DNA of 64,000 bases from Streptomyces asoensis (GTDB lineage: Bacteria > Actinomycetota > Actinomycetes > Streptomycetales > Streptomycetaceae), in the NCBI RefSeq assembly GCF_016860545.1, contig NZ_BNEB01000003.1, positions 2,108,001-2,172,000 on the forward strand. Reading direction: 5' to 3'. Below are positions 45,488 to 53,940 of this stretch, in pieces (positions within the stretch are counted from its first letter, which is position 1; every line of letters begins with the position of its first letter). A program made the position numbers and the translations under genes. The notes under the pieces were generated by a model that made no database searches, was not told the DNA's origin, and saw only the letters and a list, made by a program, of their open reading frames with translations.

Positions 45488-46525
45488 TTACGCGTGCGTG
45501 CCGGACGAGCGGCGGCGGACCGCGAACACCGCGCCGGCGCCGGCCACCACGGCGACCCCGCCGACGAGGCCGATCATCGGCAGTGCGGAGCTGGAACCGG
45601 TCGCGGCGAGGCTCCCGCTGATCGGCTTGGCGCCGCCCTGTGCCTTGACGTCCCCGGTCGGCTTGTCGCCGTTCGGCTTGGCGTCGTCGACACCGTTCGC
45701 GTCGCTGCCGGCGGCGAGGATCTCGACGTCGTAGTAGTCGCCGTTGAAGTGGCAGTCCGCCTTGTCACCCACGTACAGCGCGTCGGTCAGCGCCAGCGCG
45801 GAGCCCGCCGGGGCCGACGACTTGACCTTCACCCGCAGGTCGAGCGAGGCGGAGGAGTTCGCCTCCAGCTCGTCGAGCTGGGCCAGGAAGGAGCCGGTGA
45901 TGTTGACCGTCTTGCCGTGCTCGTCCTCGTAGGAGTCCTGGTACGCGTCGGTCCACTTGCCGTCCTCCTTCACCTGGATGACGGCGAGGCCCTCGGACAG
46001 CCAGGCGTCGGTGTCGTCGGCGTAGTCCACGAACATGGCCATGTAGACGTTCTTGAAGTCGACGTCGGAGTCGTTGCCGACCTCGTAGGTGAAGTCGTGC
46101 CAGCCGGAACCGGCGACGATCTTGCTCGGCAGACCCTTGATCTCGGTCGTGAGCTTCTCGTCCACGTCGAAGGTCTTGCAGTCCCGGTCCGGGTCGAAGC
46201 CGCCGTCGCTCTCGCTCGCCGACGGGCTCGCGGAGGCCGAGCCGGAGCCCGAGGCGGACGGCGACGAGCCGCCGGTGGGGGAGCTGGACGCGCTGGAGCT
46301 CTGCGAACCCGACGCCGACGGGGACGAGGTCTGCGACTCCGAGGCGGATCCCGACGGGCTCGACTCGCCCGAACCGGACGGCGAGGAGGAGGTGCTCTCC
46401 GAGGCCGAGGAACCGGCCGACGGCGAACCGCTCTCCTCCGCGAAGGCGGTGGACGCGGACAGCAGGGCCAGCGGCACCATGGCGGCCGTCGCGGCCATGG
46501 TGACGAGCGTGCGGCGAAGCTTCAT
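45488..46525 (-). CDS. LAxTG sortase-anchored surface protein
   Basis: Encodes 345 aa. A signal peptide is at about residues 1-28 (cleavage AFA-EE), then about 85 residues almost only Ser/Gly/Pro/Glu, then a folded domain at about 115-285 with a single Cys pair (CKTF and CHFNG). A C-terminal sorting signal follows: LAATG, a hydrophobic span (about 315-335) and a basic RRRSSGTHA tail. LAxTG is the class E sortase motif in Streptomyces. The domain itself is not recognised. ATG 46525; the spacing to GAGG is long. No sortase gene is in the window. Confidence 0.9.
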   Translation of the reverse strand: MKLRRTLVTMAATAAMVPLALLSASTAFAEESGSPSAGSSASESTSSSPSGSGESSPSGSASESQTSSPSASGSQSSSASSSPTGGSSPSASGSGSASASPSASESDGGFDPDRDCKTFDVDEKLTTEIKGLPSKIVAGSGWHDFTYEVGNDSDVDFKNVYMAMFVDYADDTDAWLSEGLAVIQVKEDGKWTDAYQDSYEDEHGKTVNITGSFLAQLDELEANSSASLDLRVKVKSSAPAGSALALTDALYVGDKADCHFNGDYYDVEILAAGSDANGVDDAKPNGDKPTGDVKAQGGAKPISGSLAATGSSSALPMIGLVGGVAVVAGAGAVFAVRRRSSGTHA

Positions 46526-46660
46526 GGAAAAAGACCTCGTCAATAGGGGTGGAGAGGCCTTCCGCATGGGGGTGTGGGAGTGGGCCTTGGTTCGCAGGGT
46601 GTGACCTGTGACGAGGGGGAACAGTTGTACCCAGCTCACACAATCTTTATGTGGCGTGCA

Positions 46661-47713
46661 TCACACGTCCGTCGGGAGGAGTTCTCCCACGTCCGTCCCG
46701 CACTCCCGCTCGATCCCGGTCACCGAGGCCGCGCGGGCCGCGTCGTCCACCGCGGCCGGGGTTTCGTCACCCGCCGTGAGCGACGCCGCGTACGCGCGCA
46801 GCGAGGCGGCGTCCCGCCCGGCCAGCGCGGCGAGGTCGCCGAGGACGGCGGCGAGCTCCTGCGGTGTGTAGCGGCTGTCCTCGGACACCGCCAGGGGCGC
46901 GGCGACGGAGCAGAAAGTCTCGGCGGGCTCGCTCCCGCCGCCCGCGGCCTTGCGGTACCGGGCGACCGGGTCGAGGCCGGGGTACCGCGCGGCGGTCGCG
47001 TCGGGCCTCGCGCCGCGCAGCACCTCGCGCACGGCGGAGGACGGCTTGCCCGCGGTCCTCGACGCCACCGGAGCCTCGTCCCCGGGCACCGCGCGCGCCT
47101 CCCAGGCCGAGCGGTAGGCGTCGGACGTCACCGTCTCCCCCCGGAACTCCCCCTCGCCGACCCGGCCGTGGTCGTAGGGGAGGACCCCGCCGGAACCGAG
47201 CGGCGCCCAGACTCCACCCGAGAAGCGGGCGAGCGTGATCACGTACTCGTGGCCGACCTCGAGCCGTGAGGAGTCCGGCGAGCCCAGCTCCTTCCTGGCG
47301 CCGTCCTTCACCTGCCATCCGTCGGCGGTGAACGACAGCGCGGACGGCAGCGCCGGCGCGCCGGAACGGGCCCAGACCCGTTCCTTCACCTGGAGGTCCA
47401 CGGTCCGCGCGAGATAGTCCTCACCGGCGCCGGCGCCGGCGGTGTCGGTGTCCGCGTCCTCGTCCGGCTCGCGCAGCTCGTGCTCGGCGGTGACCCGCAC
47501 CACCGCGACCTGGTCCCCGTAGGACACCCAGTCCGTCGCCGTGAACGAGGGCACCGCCTCCTTCTCCGCCGGGCCGGCCGCGAGGCTGCCGCCGCTGCCG
47601 CCCCCGCCGTCGGCCGCGGAACCGTCATCGGTCAACGGGACGAACGCGAGCGCACCGGCGACGACCGTGCCCAGCACGGCCCCCGCGATCTTCGTCCGGG
47701 TGGTCATGGCCAC
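46661..47713 (-). CDS. Exported protein of unknown function, paralogue A
   Basis: Encodes 350 aa from GTG 47713 (GAGGGGG 6 nt upstream). An N-terminal hydrophobic segment (about residues 7-26) looks like a signal or anchor. Conserved with the next gene are TDWVSYGDQVAVV, RTVDLQVKERVW, SRLEVGHEYVI, GVLPYD, a TFC cysteine and a second Cys just before the terminal LLPTD. The two cysteines may form a disulfide. No known domain was recognised. About 38-45 percent identity with paralogue B by eye. Separated from paralogue B by a strong palindromic terminator. Confidence 0.8.
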   Translation of the reverse strand: MAMTTRTKIAGAVLGTVVAGALAFVPLTDDGSAADGGGGSGGSLAAGPAEKEAVPSFTATDWVSYGDQVAVVRVTAEHELREPDEDADTDTAGAGAGEDYLARTVDLQVKERVWARSGAPALPSALSFTADGWQVKDGARKELGSPDSSRLEVGHEYVITLARFSGGVWAPLGSGGVLPYDHGRVGEGEFRGETVTSDAYRSAWEARAVPGDEAPVASRTAGKPSSAVREVLRGARPDATAARYPGLDPVARYRKAAGGGSEPAETFCSVAAPLAVSEDSRYTPQELAAVLGDLAALAGRDAASLRAYAASLTAGDETPAAVDDAARAASVTGIERECGTDVGELLPTDV

Positions 47714-47813
47714 GGGATTCCCCCTCGTGTCGGTCGGAAGGTCAGCACTGTGACGCCACGGGAGCCCCGTTCGTTCGGCGGGAGCCCCGCCGGCTCCGGG
47801 GGAAGTGCCTGCG

Positions 47814-47851
47814 GCCGAGCCGTGGCCCGAGCGCTCGGGCCACGGCTCGGC
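47814..47851. terminator. 38-bp perfect palindrome between the two paralogues
   Basis: A 19-bp arm (GCCGAGCCGTGGCCCGAGC) abuts its exact complement with no spacer. It lies 50 bp downstream of paralogue B on the minus strand and should end that transcript. Confidence 0.85.
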
Positions 47852-47900
47852 GGGTGGGCGGGCCGCCGGGGGAGGCGGCCGCCCGGTCACCGGGAGGCGG

Positions 47901-48959
47901 TCACTCGGCGTCGCCCGTGTCGGTCGGCAGGAGGTCGCCGACGTCGATGGTGCAGGTACGCCCGATCCGGGTGGCCGCCGTCCTGCGGATGGCGCTGGAG
48001 GTCCAGGTGGCCGTGTCGCCGGAGCGCAGCTGCGCCGCGTACGCGCGCAGCACGGTGCCGTCCGCCGCCACGTCCGACATCCCGGCCAGGTCGCCCAAGA
48101 GGTCCGAGAGCTCGCCCGCGGTGTACGTGCTGGCGGCGTCGGTCGCCAGCGGCGCCGCCACCCGGCAGAAGGTGTCGGCCGCCGCCGCTGCCGCCGCCGC
48201 GGCCTTGGCGACCAGCCGGGCCCGGGCGACCGCGTCCAGGGAGTAGTTCTGGGCGGCGGTGGCGTCGGGGACCGCCGTGGTCAGCATGCTCTTGACCCCC
48301 GCCGCGTTCTTGCCCGCCGCCAGATAGGTCATCGGCTCGGGCACGCCCGTGACCAGGCGCGACGCCATGGACGAGCGGTAGGCCGACGCGGTGACCGTCG
48401 AGCCCTGGTACTCGCCCTGGCCCACCTCGTCGTTGTCGTAGGGCAGGATCGCGCCGGTGCCGATCGTCGACCACTCGCCGTCCGAGTAGTGGGCGAAGGA
48501 GACCAGGTAGTCGTGTCCGACCTCCATGCGCGACGCGTCCTGCGAGCTCACACGCAGCTTGCCGTCGTCCTTGAACTCCCAGCCGTCCGCGACGATCGAC
48601 AGCGAGTCGGGCAGGGCCGTCGCCCCGGACCGCGACCACACGCGTTCCCTGACCTGGAGGTCGATCGTCCGGGACAGGTACCCCTCGCCGGCCGCCACCT
48701 CCTCGCTGTCGGCGGCCCCTTCGTGCTCGGCGGCCACGTGGACGACGGCGGCCTGGTCGCCGTACGACACCCAGTCGCTCGCGGTGCGGGACGGGACGGC
48801 GTCCTTGGACTCGCCGAGGACCACGTCGCCGTGCCGTTGCGCCCCGGTGGCGCGCGCGTCGTCCGTCAACGGGACGAGCGCGGCCGATCCGGCCAGGACG
48901 CCGGCCACGGCGGCACCCAGCACGGTTCCCGTTATTTTCTTTCCGGTGCTCATTGCCAC
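47901..48959 (-). CDS. Exported protein of unknown function, paralogue B
   Basis: Encodes 352 aa from GTG 48959 (CAGGGGG 6 nt upstream). Same layout as paralogue A: N-terminal hydrophobic segment at about residues 8-30, SDWVSYGDQAAVV, RTIDLQVRERVW, SRMEVGHDYLV, AILPYD, TFC and a final Cys before DLLPTD. An Ala run (AAAAAAAAAD, about 255-264) is an unusual insertion. The gene starts 21 bp after the metzincin stop, so these two are probably one operon. Function unknown; co-transcription with a protease suggests a role as a partner, inhibitor or chaperone, which is speculation. Confidence 0.8.
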   Translation of the reverse strand: MAMSTGKKITGTVLGAAVAGVLAGSAALVPLTDDARATGAQRHGDVVLGESKDAVPSRTASDWVSYGDQAAVVHVAAEHEGAADSEEVAAGEGYLSRTIDLQVRERVWSRSGATALPDSLSIVADGWEFKDDGKLRVSSQDASRMEVGHDYLVSFAHYSDGEWSTIGTGAILPYDNDEVGQGEYQGSTVTASAYRSSMASRLVTGVPEPMTYLAAGKNAAGVKSMLTTAVPDATAAQNYSLDAVARARLVAKAAAAAAAAADTFCRVAAPLATDAASTYTAGELSDLLGDLAGMSDVAADGTVLRAYAAQLRSGDTATWTSSAIRRTAATRIGRTCTIDVGDLLPTDTGDAE

Positions 48960-48980
48960 GGAATTCCCCCTGGTCGGATC

Positions 48981-49598
48981 TCAGTAGGTCGCGTTGATGT
49001 TTTCTTTGTTGTTGGCGCCGAGCCGGTAGACGTCGTTGTAGGACATGCAGCCCAGGCGGTCGTCGTAGAGGCCGAGCCGGGGGCTCGCGTCGGGCCCGTG
49101 CGTCAGACCGACGGCATGCCCGGTCTCGTGGCACGCGTCCGACTTGTTGACCGAGCCGATGCCCGAGTGGTCCTTGTTGAAGACGATGAAGTGCTGGTCG
49201 CACTTCTTCGCGGTGACGGCGTCGTCGCACCAGGTGATGCCGATCTTGCCGCGCGGCAGCCTCTTCGACTTGTAGATGACGTCCGTCTCGGAGTCGCCCC
49301 GGTAGACGCCGGAGGACTTGATCTGGACGACGAGGTCGGTCGGCCCGTAGTAGTCCCGGACCGCGCGGGAGACGGTGCTCTTCTCCGCCGCGGTCAGACT
49401 GTCCTCCCGGTAGACGGTGAGGGTCTTGTTGTCCGTCTGGCAGAACCCGTCGCCCATCTCGCCGTCGAGGCAGGCGTGGAAGTAGTTCCCGGTCGGGTAC
49501 ATGTTGTCGGTCAGCGAGGCCTGGACGACGGTGGTGCCCGCGGCAAGCGCCGCGGTGGCCGCCCCTATGACGAAGATCGTCCTCCGTTTGATCGCCAC
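48981..49598 (-). CDS. Secreted zinc metalloprotease (metzincin type)
   Basis: Encodes 205 aa. A signal peptide is at about residues 1-27 (cleavage near VQA). The zinc site is HETGHAVGLTH, with His157, Glu158, His161, Gly164 and His167 (HExxHxxGxxH), and the Met-turn is Met185 in GCMSYND. Six cysteines (43, 53, 124, 133, 156, 184) could form three disulfides. The small size and motif recall snapalysin-like Streptomyces proteases, but the rest of the sequence is not a clear match. No long propeptide is seen. GTG 49598 follows GGGGGG by 7 nt. Confidence 0.88.
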   Translation of the reverse strand: MAIKRRTIFVIGAATAALAAGTTVVQASLTDNMYPTGNYFHACLDGEMGDGFCQTDNKTLTVYREDSLTAAEKSTVSRAVRDYYGPTDLVVQIKSSGVYRGDSETDVIYKSKRLPRGKIGITWCDDAVTAKKCDQHFIVFNKDHSGIGSVNKSDACHETGHAVGLTHGPDASPRLGLYDDRLGCMSYNDVYRLGANNKENINATY

Positions 49599-49690
49599 TG
49601 GCGATCCCCCCTATCTGTGCGCCCCCTGTGGGTCTCCTCGGAAGTTCCGGTGAGCGTGGGGCGGATGGGGTGATCTAACGGGAACAAGCA

Positions 49691-49732
49691 CTGGCCATAA
49701 GTTCACGGAACGCTGTTTGGCCAGAAGCGTTC
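49691..49732. promoter_or_regulatory. Interleaved inverted repeats upstream of the metzincin gene
   Basis: CTGGCCA (49691-49697) pairs with TGGCCAG (49718-49724), and GAACGCT (49708-49714) pairs with AGCGTTC (49726-49732); the two dyads overlap. A -10-like TTAGAT lies nearer the gene. The arrangement resembles an operator for a local regulator. Confidence 0.45.
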
Positions 49733-49882
49733 TTTAAGCGGCCGAATGTGTTTATCGAGTGAAAGATCCGTGAAAGCAGGCGAAAAGAATTCGTCTTTCA
49801 TGGGGGGGGTCCCGTATAAGCGCCGCCGAGCCACCACGGCAGGGCGGAGGGCCCGCGGCGCGAGGAAAGGCCCGAGCATGAC

Positions 49883-49917
49883 GAAGGGCCCCGCGGGACG
49901 GATCCGCGGGGCCCTTC
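49883..49917. terminator. 14-bp perfect hairpin in the gap
   Basis: GAAGGGCCCCGCGG (49883-49896) and its exact complement (49904-49917) with a 7-nt loop. No recognised gene ends next to it. Confidence 0.75.
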
Positions 49918-50182
49918 TCTCTCGTCGGCACCGGCGTCAGGGCAGCGCCGGTGCCTGGGGGGTGGGCGGCGCCGGGGGGTCGCGCCGCCTGCCCGGACCT
50001 TCGGCAGTACGGGCAGCACGCCCGAGGCGGCTGCCGCAGGGGGGACTCAAGGCTCTTCGGGGCCCTTCGAGGCCCCATCGGAGGCTCTTCGGGGCTCGCT
50101 ACGCATCGTGCTGGATGACCGCTGCCCCCGCAACCGTTTGACCCGGACCTTGTGCATTTTTGCATTTTTCCGCCGGTCGGCT

Positions 50183-50206
50183 CGGCCCCGGGCGTCCCCG
50201 GGGCCG
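50183..50206. terminator. Hairpin CGGCCCCGGG-N4-CCCGGGGCCG
   Basis: A 10-bp perfect stem with a 4-nt loop beside the AT-rich GCATTTTT pair; on the minus strand it would be downstream of the chorismate mutase gene. Confidence 0.55.
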
Positions 50207-50433
50207 GCCGTTCTCTTGGGTGACCGGGCTGCTGTCCCCTGCCGTCCGGTCACTTCTCCGGAGCGAGGTCCCACGGCGCACGGCACGATCCGTACGCCTC
50301 ATCGCCCCGGCGAGCCACGCGTGGTCATTCCGGGCCCGCCCCTGGCTGGGACGGACAACGGGACCAACGAAGCCGTCCGGGAGGCGGTCACGCGCCCGTA
50401 CGGGTGAGAGGGGCACCGAACTGGCGCCCGACC

Positions 50434-50715
50434 TCAGACGCGGCCCCGGCACAGCTCCAGCAGCGTCATCGCCAGGGAGGTGCCGGGCCTGCCCAGCGCG
50501 TCCCGGTAGTGGCCGAGGACCTCCATCTCGCGGGAGAGGTTCACCCGTCGGCCGCCGGAGGTGATCCGCGCCTCCTGGATGACGGCGGAGACGGCCGCCC
50601 GCTCCTGGATCAGACCGATGATCCGGTCGTCGAGCGCGTCGATGCGCTCACGGGCGCCGGTGATCACGTCGGCGGCCTCGGGGGTGCGGGCGCCGGTCAC
50701 GTCGATGGGGGTCAT
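50434..50715 (-). CDS. Chorismate mutase (AroQ type)
   Basis: Encodes 93 aa, a single AroQ helical domain: RERIDALDDRIIGLIQERAAVSAVIQEARITSGGRRVNLSREMEVLGHYRDALG. Conserved Arg, Lys-replacing residues and Glu/Gln positions of the active site fall in these helices. It converts chorismate to prephenate, the branch to phenylalanine and tyrosine. ATG 50715 has AGGAG 5 nt upstream. A leader peptide with Phe and Tyr codons and a strong hairpin lie upstream, indicating attenuation control. Confidence 0.92.
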   Translation of the reverse strand: MTPIDVTGARTPEAADVITGARERIDALDDRIIGLIQERAAVSAVIQEARITSGGRRVNLSREMEVLGHYRDALGRPGTSLAMTLLELCRGRV

Positions 50716-50773
50716 GGGGGCTCCTGTGGTGAGGGGCGGCGCCCCGGAGCGGCAGGACCCGGGAGGAGAACGA

Positions 50774-50808
50774 CAGGCGCCCCGGGCCTTGTCGGCCCGG
50801 GGCGCCTG
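50774..50808 (-). terminator. 15-bp perfect hairpin, candidate attenuator of chorismate mutase
   Basis: CAGGCGCCCCGGGCC pairs perfectly with GGCCCGGGGCGCCTG across TTGTC. It sits between the leader peptide stop (50829) and the chorismate mutase start (50715), the place expected for a transcription attenuator. Confidence 0.8.
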
Positions 50809-50828
50809 GGAAGTCGCTCGTCAATTGC

Positions 50829-50900
50829 TCAAGCAGCGCGACCATGGCAGCCGGTGGGCCGGTTGCCATAGGTAAAGAGGAAGGTCGGGTGCGCGAGCAT
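50829..50900 (-). CDS. 23-aa leader peptide with Phe-Leu-Phe-Thr-Tyr
   Basis: Starts [14 protein letters not shown] and ends at TGA 50829-50831. Phe7, Phe9 and Tyr11 are clustered; the TTT and TAT codons are rare in Streptomyces. It resembles the layout of known trp leader peptides of Streptomyces (short, MxAH start, aromatic run). A 9-bp hairpin with one mismatch (50846-50867) begins just after the Tyr codon. The ATG is 6 nt from the -10 box with no ribosome-binding site, so the mRNA is probably leaderless. Ribosome stalling at Phe/Tyr codons would regulate chorismate mutase. Confidence 0.7.
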   Translation of the reverse strand: MLAHPTFLFTYGNRPTGCHGRAA

Positions 50901-50906
50901 GCGGCC

Positions 50907-50935
50907 AGTATGCCGGGTCGCCGGGCGAGCTCCAA
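50907..50935 (-). promoter_or_regulatory. Promoter of the leader peptide and chorismate mutase
   Basis: On the minus strand TTGGAG (50930-50935), a 17-nt spacer and CATACT (50907-50912) form a good principal-sigma promoter whose start point falls on the leader ATG. Confidence 0.7.
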
Positions 50936-51013
50936 AGCGGTTCCCGGGGGCGGCTCGCATCCTGAGACGCGATGGTGCGTCCGGCTCCGGGTCCGGCCGC
51001 GCGCCCGCCTCGG

Positions 51014-51019
51014 TAGAAT
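51014..51019 (+). promoter_or_regulatory. Probable -10 box of guaA
   Basis: TAGAAT lies 41 bp upstream of the guaA GTG. No convincing -35 is present. Confidence 0.45.
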
Positions 51020-51060
51020 CGGGTTACACAGAGACCCCGCCCCACCGCCGGAAGGCCCCC

Positions 51061-52641
51061 GTGTCATCAGCGACTCCTACTGCCGCCGCCCCCGACACCG
51101 TCCTGGTCGTCGACTTCGGCGCGCAGTACGCCCAGCTCATCGCCCGCCGAGTCCGCGAGGCGCGGGTCTACAGCGAGATCGTGCCGAGCACCATGCCGGT
51201 CGAGGAGATGCTCGCCAAGAAGCCGGCGGCGATCGTCCTCTCCGGCGGCCCCTCGTCCGTGTACGAGGAGGGCGCCCCCCGTCTCGACCGGAAGATCTTC
51301 GAGGCCGGCGTCCCCGTCTTCGGCATGTGCTACGGCTTCCAGCTGATGGCGCAGACGCTCGGCGGCACGGTCGACAACACCGGCGCCCGTGAGTACGGCC
51401 GCACCGGCCTGCACGTCTCCCGCCCCGCCTCCACCCTCTTCGAGGGCACCCCCGACGAGCAGGCCGTGTGGATGTCGCACGGTGACGCCTGCTCCGCCGC
51501 CCCGGAGGGCTTCGTCGTCAGCGCCTCCACGGACGTCGTCCCGGTCGCCGCCTTCGAGAACGACGAGAAGAAGCTCTACGGGGTCCAGTACCACCCCGAG
51601 GTGATGCACTCCACGCACGGCCAGCAGGTCCTGGAGCACTTCCTGTACCGGGGCGCGGGCCTGACCCCCGACTGGACGACCGGCAACGTCATCGACGAGC
51701 AGGTCGCCGCCATCCGCGAGCAGGTCGGCGACCGGCGCGCGATCTGCGGTCTCTCCGGCGGCGTGGACTCGGCGGTCGCCGCCGCCCTCGTGCAGAAGGC
51801 CATCGGCTCCCAGCTGACCTGCGTGTACGTCGACCACGGGCTGATGCGCAAGGGCGAGACCGAGCAGGTCGAGAAGGACTTCGTGGCCGCGACCGGCGTC
51901 CAGCTGAAGGTCGTGGACGCCGAGGAACGCTTCCTCACCGCCCTCAAGGGCGTCTCGGACCCCGAGGAGAAGCGGAAGATCATCGGCCGCGAGTTCATCC
52001 GGGTCTTCGAGCAGGCCCAGGCGGAGATCATCGCGGACGACGGCCCCGAGGTCGCCTTCCTCGTCCAGGGCACGCTCTACCCGGACGTGGTCGAGTCCGG
52101 CGGCGGCACCGGCACGGCGAACATCAAGTCGCACCACAACGTCGGCGGCCTCCCCGAGGACCTCGAGTTCCAGCTGATCGAGCCGCTGCGCAAGCTCTTC
52201 AAGGACGAGGTCCGCATGGTCGGCCAGGAGCTCGGCCTGCCGGAGGAGATCGTCCAGCGTCAGCCGTTCCCGGGCCCCGGCCTCGGCATCCGGATCGTCG
52301 GCGAGGTCACCAAGGACCGTCTCGACCTGCTCCGCGAAGCCGACGCGATCGCCCGCGAGGAGCTGACGGCCGCCGGTCTCGACCGCGAGATCTGGCAGTG
52401 CCCGGTGGTCCTGCTCGCCGACGTCCGCAGCGTCGGCGTCCAGGGCGACGGCCGCACCTACGGCCACCCGATCGTCCTGCGCCCGGTCTCCTCCGAGGAC
52501 GCCATGACCGCCGACTGGTCGCGCCTGCCGTACGACGTCCTGGCGAAGATCTCCACCCGGATCACCAACGAGGTGCGGGACGTCAACCGCGTCGTCGTCG
52601 ACGTGACCTCGAAGCCGCCGGGCACCATCGAATGGGAGTAG
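51061..52641 (+). CDS. guaA: GMP synthase (glutamine-hydrolysing)
   Basis: Encodes 526 aa. The N-terminal glutamine amidotransferase domain (about residues 15-205) has the nucleophile Cys in [13 protein letters not shown] and the His-Glu pair in VQYHPE. The ATP-pyrophosphatase domain has [15 protein letters not shown] (P-loop) at about 236-250, and the dimerisation domain ends in the conserved KPPGTIEWE. It converts XMP to GMP, the last step of the branch begun by guaB. The start is GTG 51061; upstream in-frame sequence is not conserved-looking. Divergent from the chorismate mutase leader. Confidence 0.97.
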   Translation: MSSATPTAAAPDTVLVVDFGAQYAQLIARRVREARVYSEIVPSTMPVEEMLAKKPAAIVLSGGPSSVYEEGAPRLDRKIFEAGVPVFGMCYGFQLMAQTLGGTVDNTGAREYGRTGLHVSRPASTLFEGTPDEQAVWMSHGDACSAAPEGFVVSASTDVVPVAAFENDEKKLYGVQYHPEVMHSTHGQQVLEHFLYRGAGLTPDWTTGNVIDEQVAAIREQVGDRRAICGLSGGVDSAVAAALVQKAIGSQLTCVYVDHGLMRKGETEQVEKDFVAATGVQLKVVDAEERFLTALKGVSDPEEKRKIIGREFIRVFEQAQAEIIADDGPEVAFLVQGTLYPDVVESGGGTGTANIKSHHNVGGLPEDLEFQLIEPLRKLFKDEVRMVGQELGLPEEIVQRQPFPGPGLGIRIVGEVTKDRLDLLREADAIAREELTAAGLDREIWQCPVVLLADVRSVGVQGDGRTYGHPIVLRPVSSEDAMTADWSRLPYDVLAKISTRITNEVRDVNRVVVDVTSKPPGTIEWE

Positions 52642-52648
52642 GCCCTGC

Positions 52649-52674
52649 CGGGACCCTTCGCGAGAGGGGTCCCG
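52649..52674. terminator. Hairpin between guaA and the convergent PPOX gene
   Basis: CGGGACCC (52649-52656) pairs with GGGTCCCG (52667-52674) in the 40-bp gap between the two stops. Confidence 0.7.
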
Positions 52675-52681
52675 CCGTGGC

Positions 52682-53155
52682 TCAGGTCCGCCGGAGGGTG
52701 CGCACCGGCTCTCCGGGCTTCCAGACCTGGACGACCAGATAGGTGTCGTCCTCGACGAAGGTCCGTACGACCTCCGTCAGTTCGGTGCGGAAGAGGTGGA
52801 ACGGCTGCGGCGGTTCCACCTCTTTCACGTACGCCGCCCGTGCCTCGCCGTCCGTCACCTCGACCGCCCGGCCCGCGATCCGTACGTCGCCCCCGCCCAT
52901 CCCGGTGCCCTCGCCCGGATTGGCCTGGAGGCAGAAGCGGGGGTCCCGGCGCAGGTCGAGGGCCTTGAGCGAGGCCGGCATCATGCCGAGCCACAGCTCC
53001 CCCGCGAGGAATCGGACCTCGATGCCCGAGGTGCGCGGGGAGCCGTCCTTGCGGAGGGTCGCGAGGACATGATGCGTGAAGGCCCCGAAGCGCTCCTCGG
53101 CGGTCCGCGCGAGTGCGGGTCCGGTCGCGGCGACGGCCGCCCAGTTCGCTGTCAT
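52682..53155 (-). CDS. Pyridoxamine 5'-phosphate oxidase-family protein
   Basis: Encodes 157 aa forming a split-barrel flavin-binding fold: FTHHVLATLRKDGSPRTSGIEVRFLAGELWLGMMPASLKALDLRRDPRFCLQ. These small proteins often bind FMN, F420 or heme; the cofactor cannot be told from sequence. The central GTGMGGGDVRIAGRAVEV strand pair is typical. ATG 53155. Converges with guaA. Confidence 0.85.
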   Translation of the reverse strand: MTANWAAVAATGPALARTAEERFGAFTHHVLATLRKDGSPRTSGIEVRFLAGELWLGMMPASLKALDLRRDPRFCLQANPGEGTGMGGGDVRIAGRAVEVTDGEARAAYVKEVEPPQPFHLFRTELTEVVRTFVEDDTYLVVQVWKPGEPVRTLRRT

Positions 53156-53203
53156 ACGGCGAGTGTGACCCCGATACCCGACATCCGCTGTCCGGTATCC
53201 CCG

Positions 53204-53830
53204 TCAGAAACCCTGCGGCACCGGTCGTACGAAGCGTTCCCGTCCCGCCGTGTCCCGTACCGGCGTGCAGCCCGCCGCGGTGAGCCGCCGGGCCAGCTTC
53301 GTGCGCCGGGCGGCGTTCACCCGCAGGGCGCCCAGCATCATCAGCGGCATCAGCACGGCGAGCGGGAGCAGCACCGCGTACTGCCCGGTCAGCGGCGCCA
53401 TCAGCCCGAACAGCGCCGCCGCGCCCCAGCCGACGGTCAGCAGCTTCCTGCGGTCGGCGGCCTCGCCCAGGGCGTCGTGGCGGATCAGCGCCGTGATCAC
53501 GTCCACGTCCGGCTGCGCCTCGGGGACCGGGGTGAGCGACCCCAGGTACATGCCGGGTACCGGGCGGCCCGGCCCCGGGTCGGGGAAGGCCGCCGAGTTC
53601 GCCGCCGCCCTCTGCCGCGCCCACGGAGCGGGATCGCGCACCAGCCGGACGTGCAGAACCCGGTGCTTGCCGACGAGGCGCACGCTCTCGTACCGGAAGC
53701 CGTAGCACTCCGCGATGTACACCAGCGCGCCGAACGTCTCCGCTTCCGCGAAGGGGTGGACGAGTTCGATGGTGTCACCGGTCGCCGCCTGACGCAGGAG
53801 GGCGGTGATGTGACGGTCGGCGATACTCAA
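53204..53830 (-). CDS. Unknown protein with C-terminal membrane hairpin
   Basis: Encodes 208 aa. Residues about 1-125 look soluble (DTIELVHPFAEAETFGALVYIAECYGF), and two hydrophobic spans lie at about 130-170 (LLTVGWGAAALFGLMAPLTGQYAVLLPLAVLMPLMMLGA). A basic cytoplasmic end follows. No family is recognised. The start is a TTG at 53830, chosen because GGAG lies 6 nt upstream and no ATG or GTG fits. Divergent from the aldolase gene. Confidence 0.7.
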   Translation of the reverse strand: MSIADRHITALLRQAATGDTIELVHPFAEAETFGALVYIAECYGFRYESVRLVGKHRVLHVRLVRDPAPWARQRAAANSAAFPDPGPGRPVPGMYLGSLTPVPEAQPDVDVITALIRHDALGEAADRRKLLTVGWGAAALFGLMAPLTGQYAVLLPLAVLMPLMMLGALRVNAARRTKLARRLTAAGCTPVRDTAGRERFVRPVPQGF

Positions 53831-53940
53831 CGTGTGCTCCGGAGGTGACGGAAATCGTCATCTTTACATAACGGCTCTGCCCTTTTGGGCTGACCGACGG
53901 TAACTTCCGCCTCGTCAAGCAACCCAGTGCTGGAGGACCG

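Larger units (their letters stand above)
49599..50433. other. 835-bp gene-poor region between the protease and chorismate mutase
   Basis: An AT-rich promoter zone with interleaved dyads (49691-49732) is followed by a terminator at 49883-49917, duplicated GGCTCTTCGGGGC units (50051-50063 and 50083-50095), two GCATTTTT units near 50156-50169, and a hairpin at 50183-50206. Frames seen here lack family features. It may hold an unrecognised small RNA. Confidence 0.5.

Noticed and set aside
48981-49598. Assigning the protease as snapalysin
   Set aside because: HExxHxxGxxH is shared by several metzincins; the rest of the protein and the lack of an adjacent LysR regulator do not support snapalysin specifically.
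49752-50165. 137-codon minus-strand frame starting MQKCTRSGSNGCGG
   Set aside because: Composition is low-complexity Pro/Arg/Ala with no family signal, and it spans a terminator hairpin.
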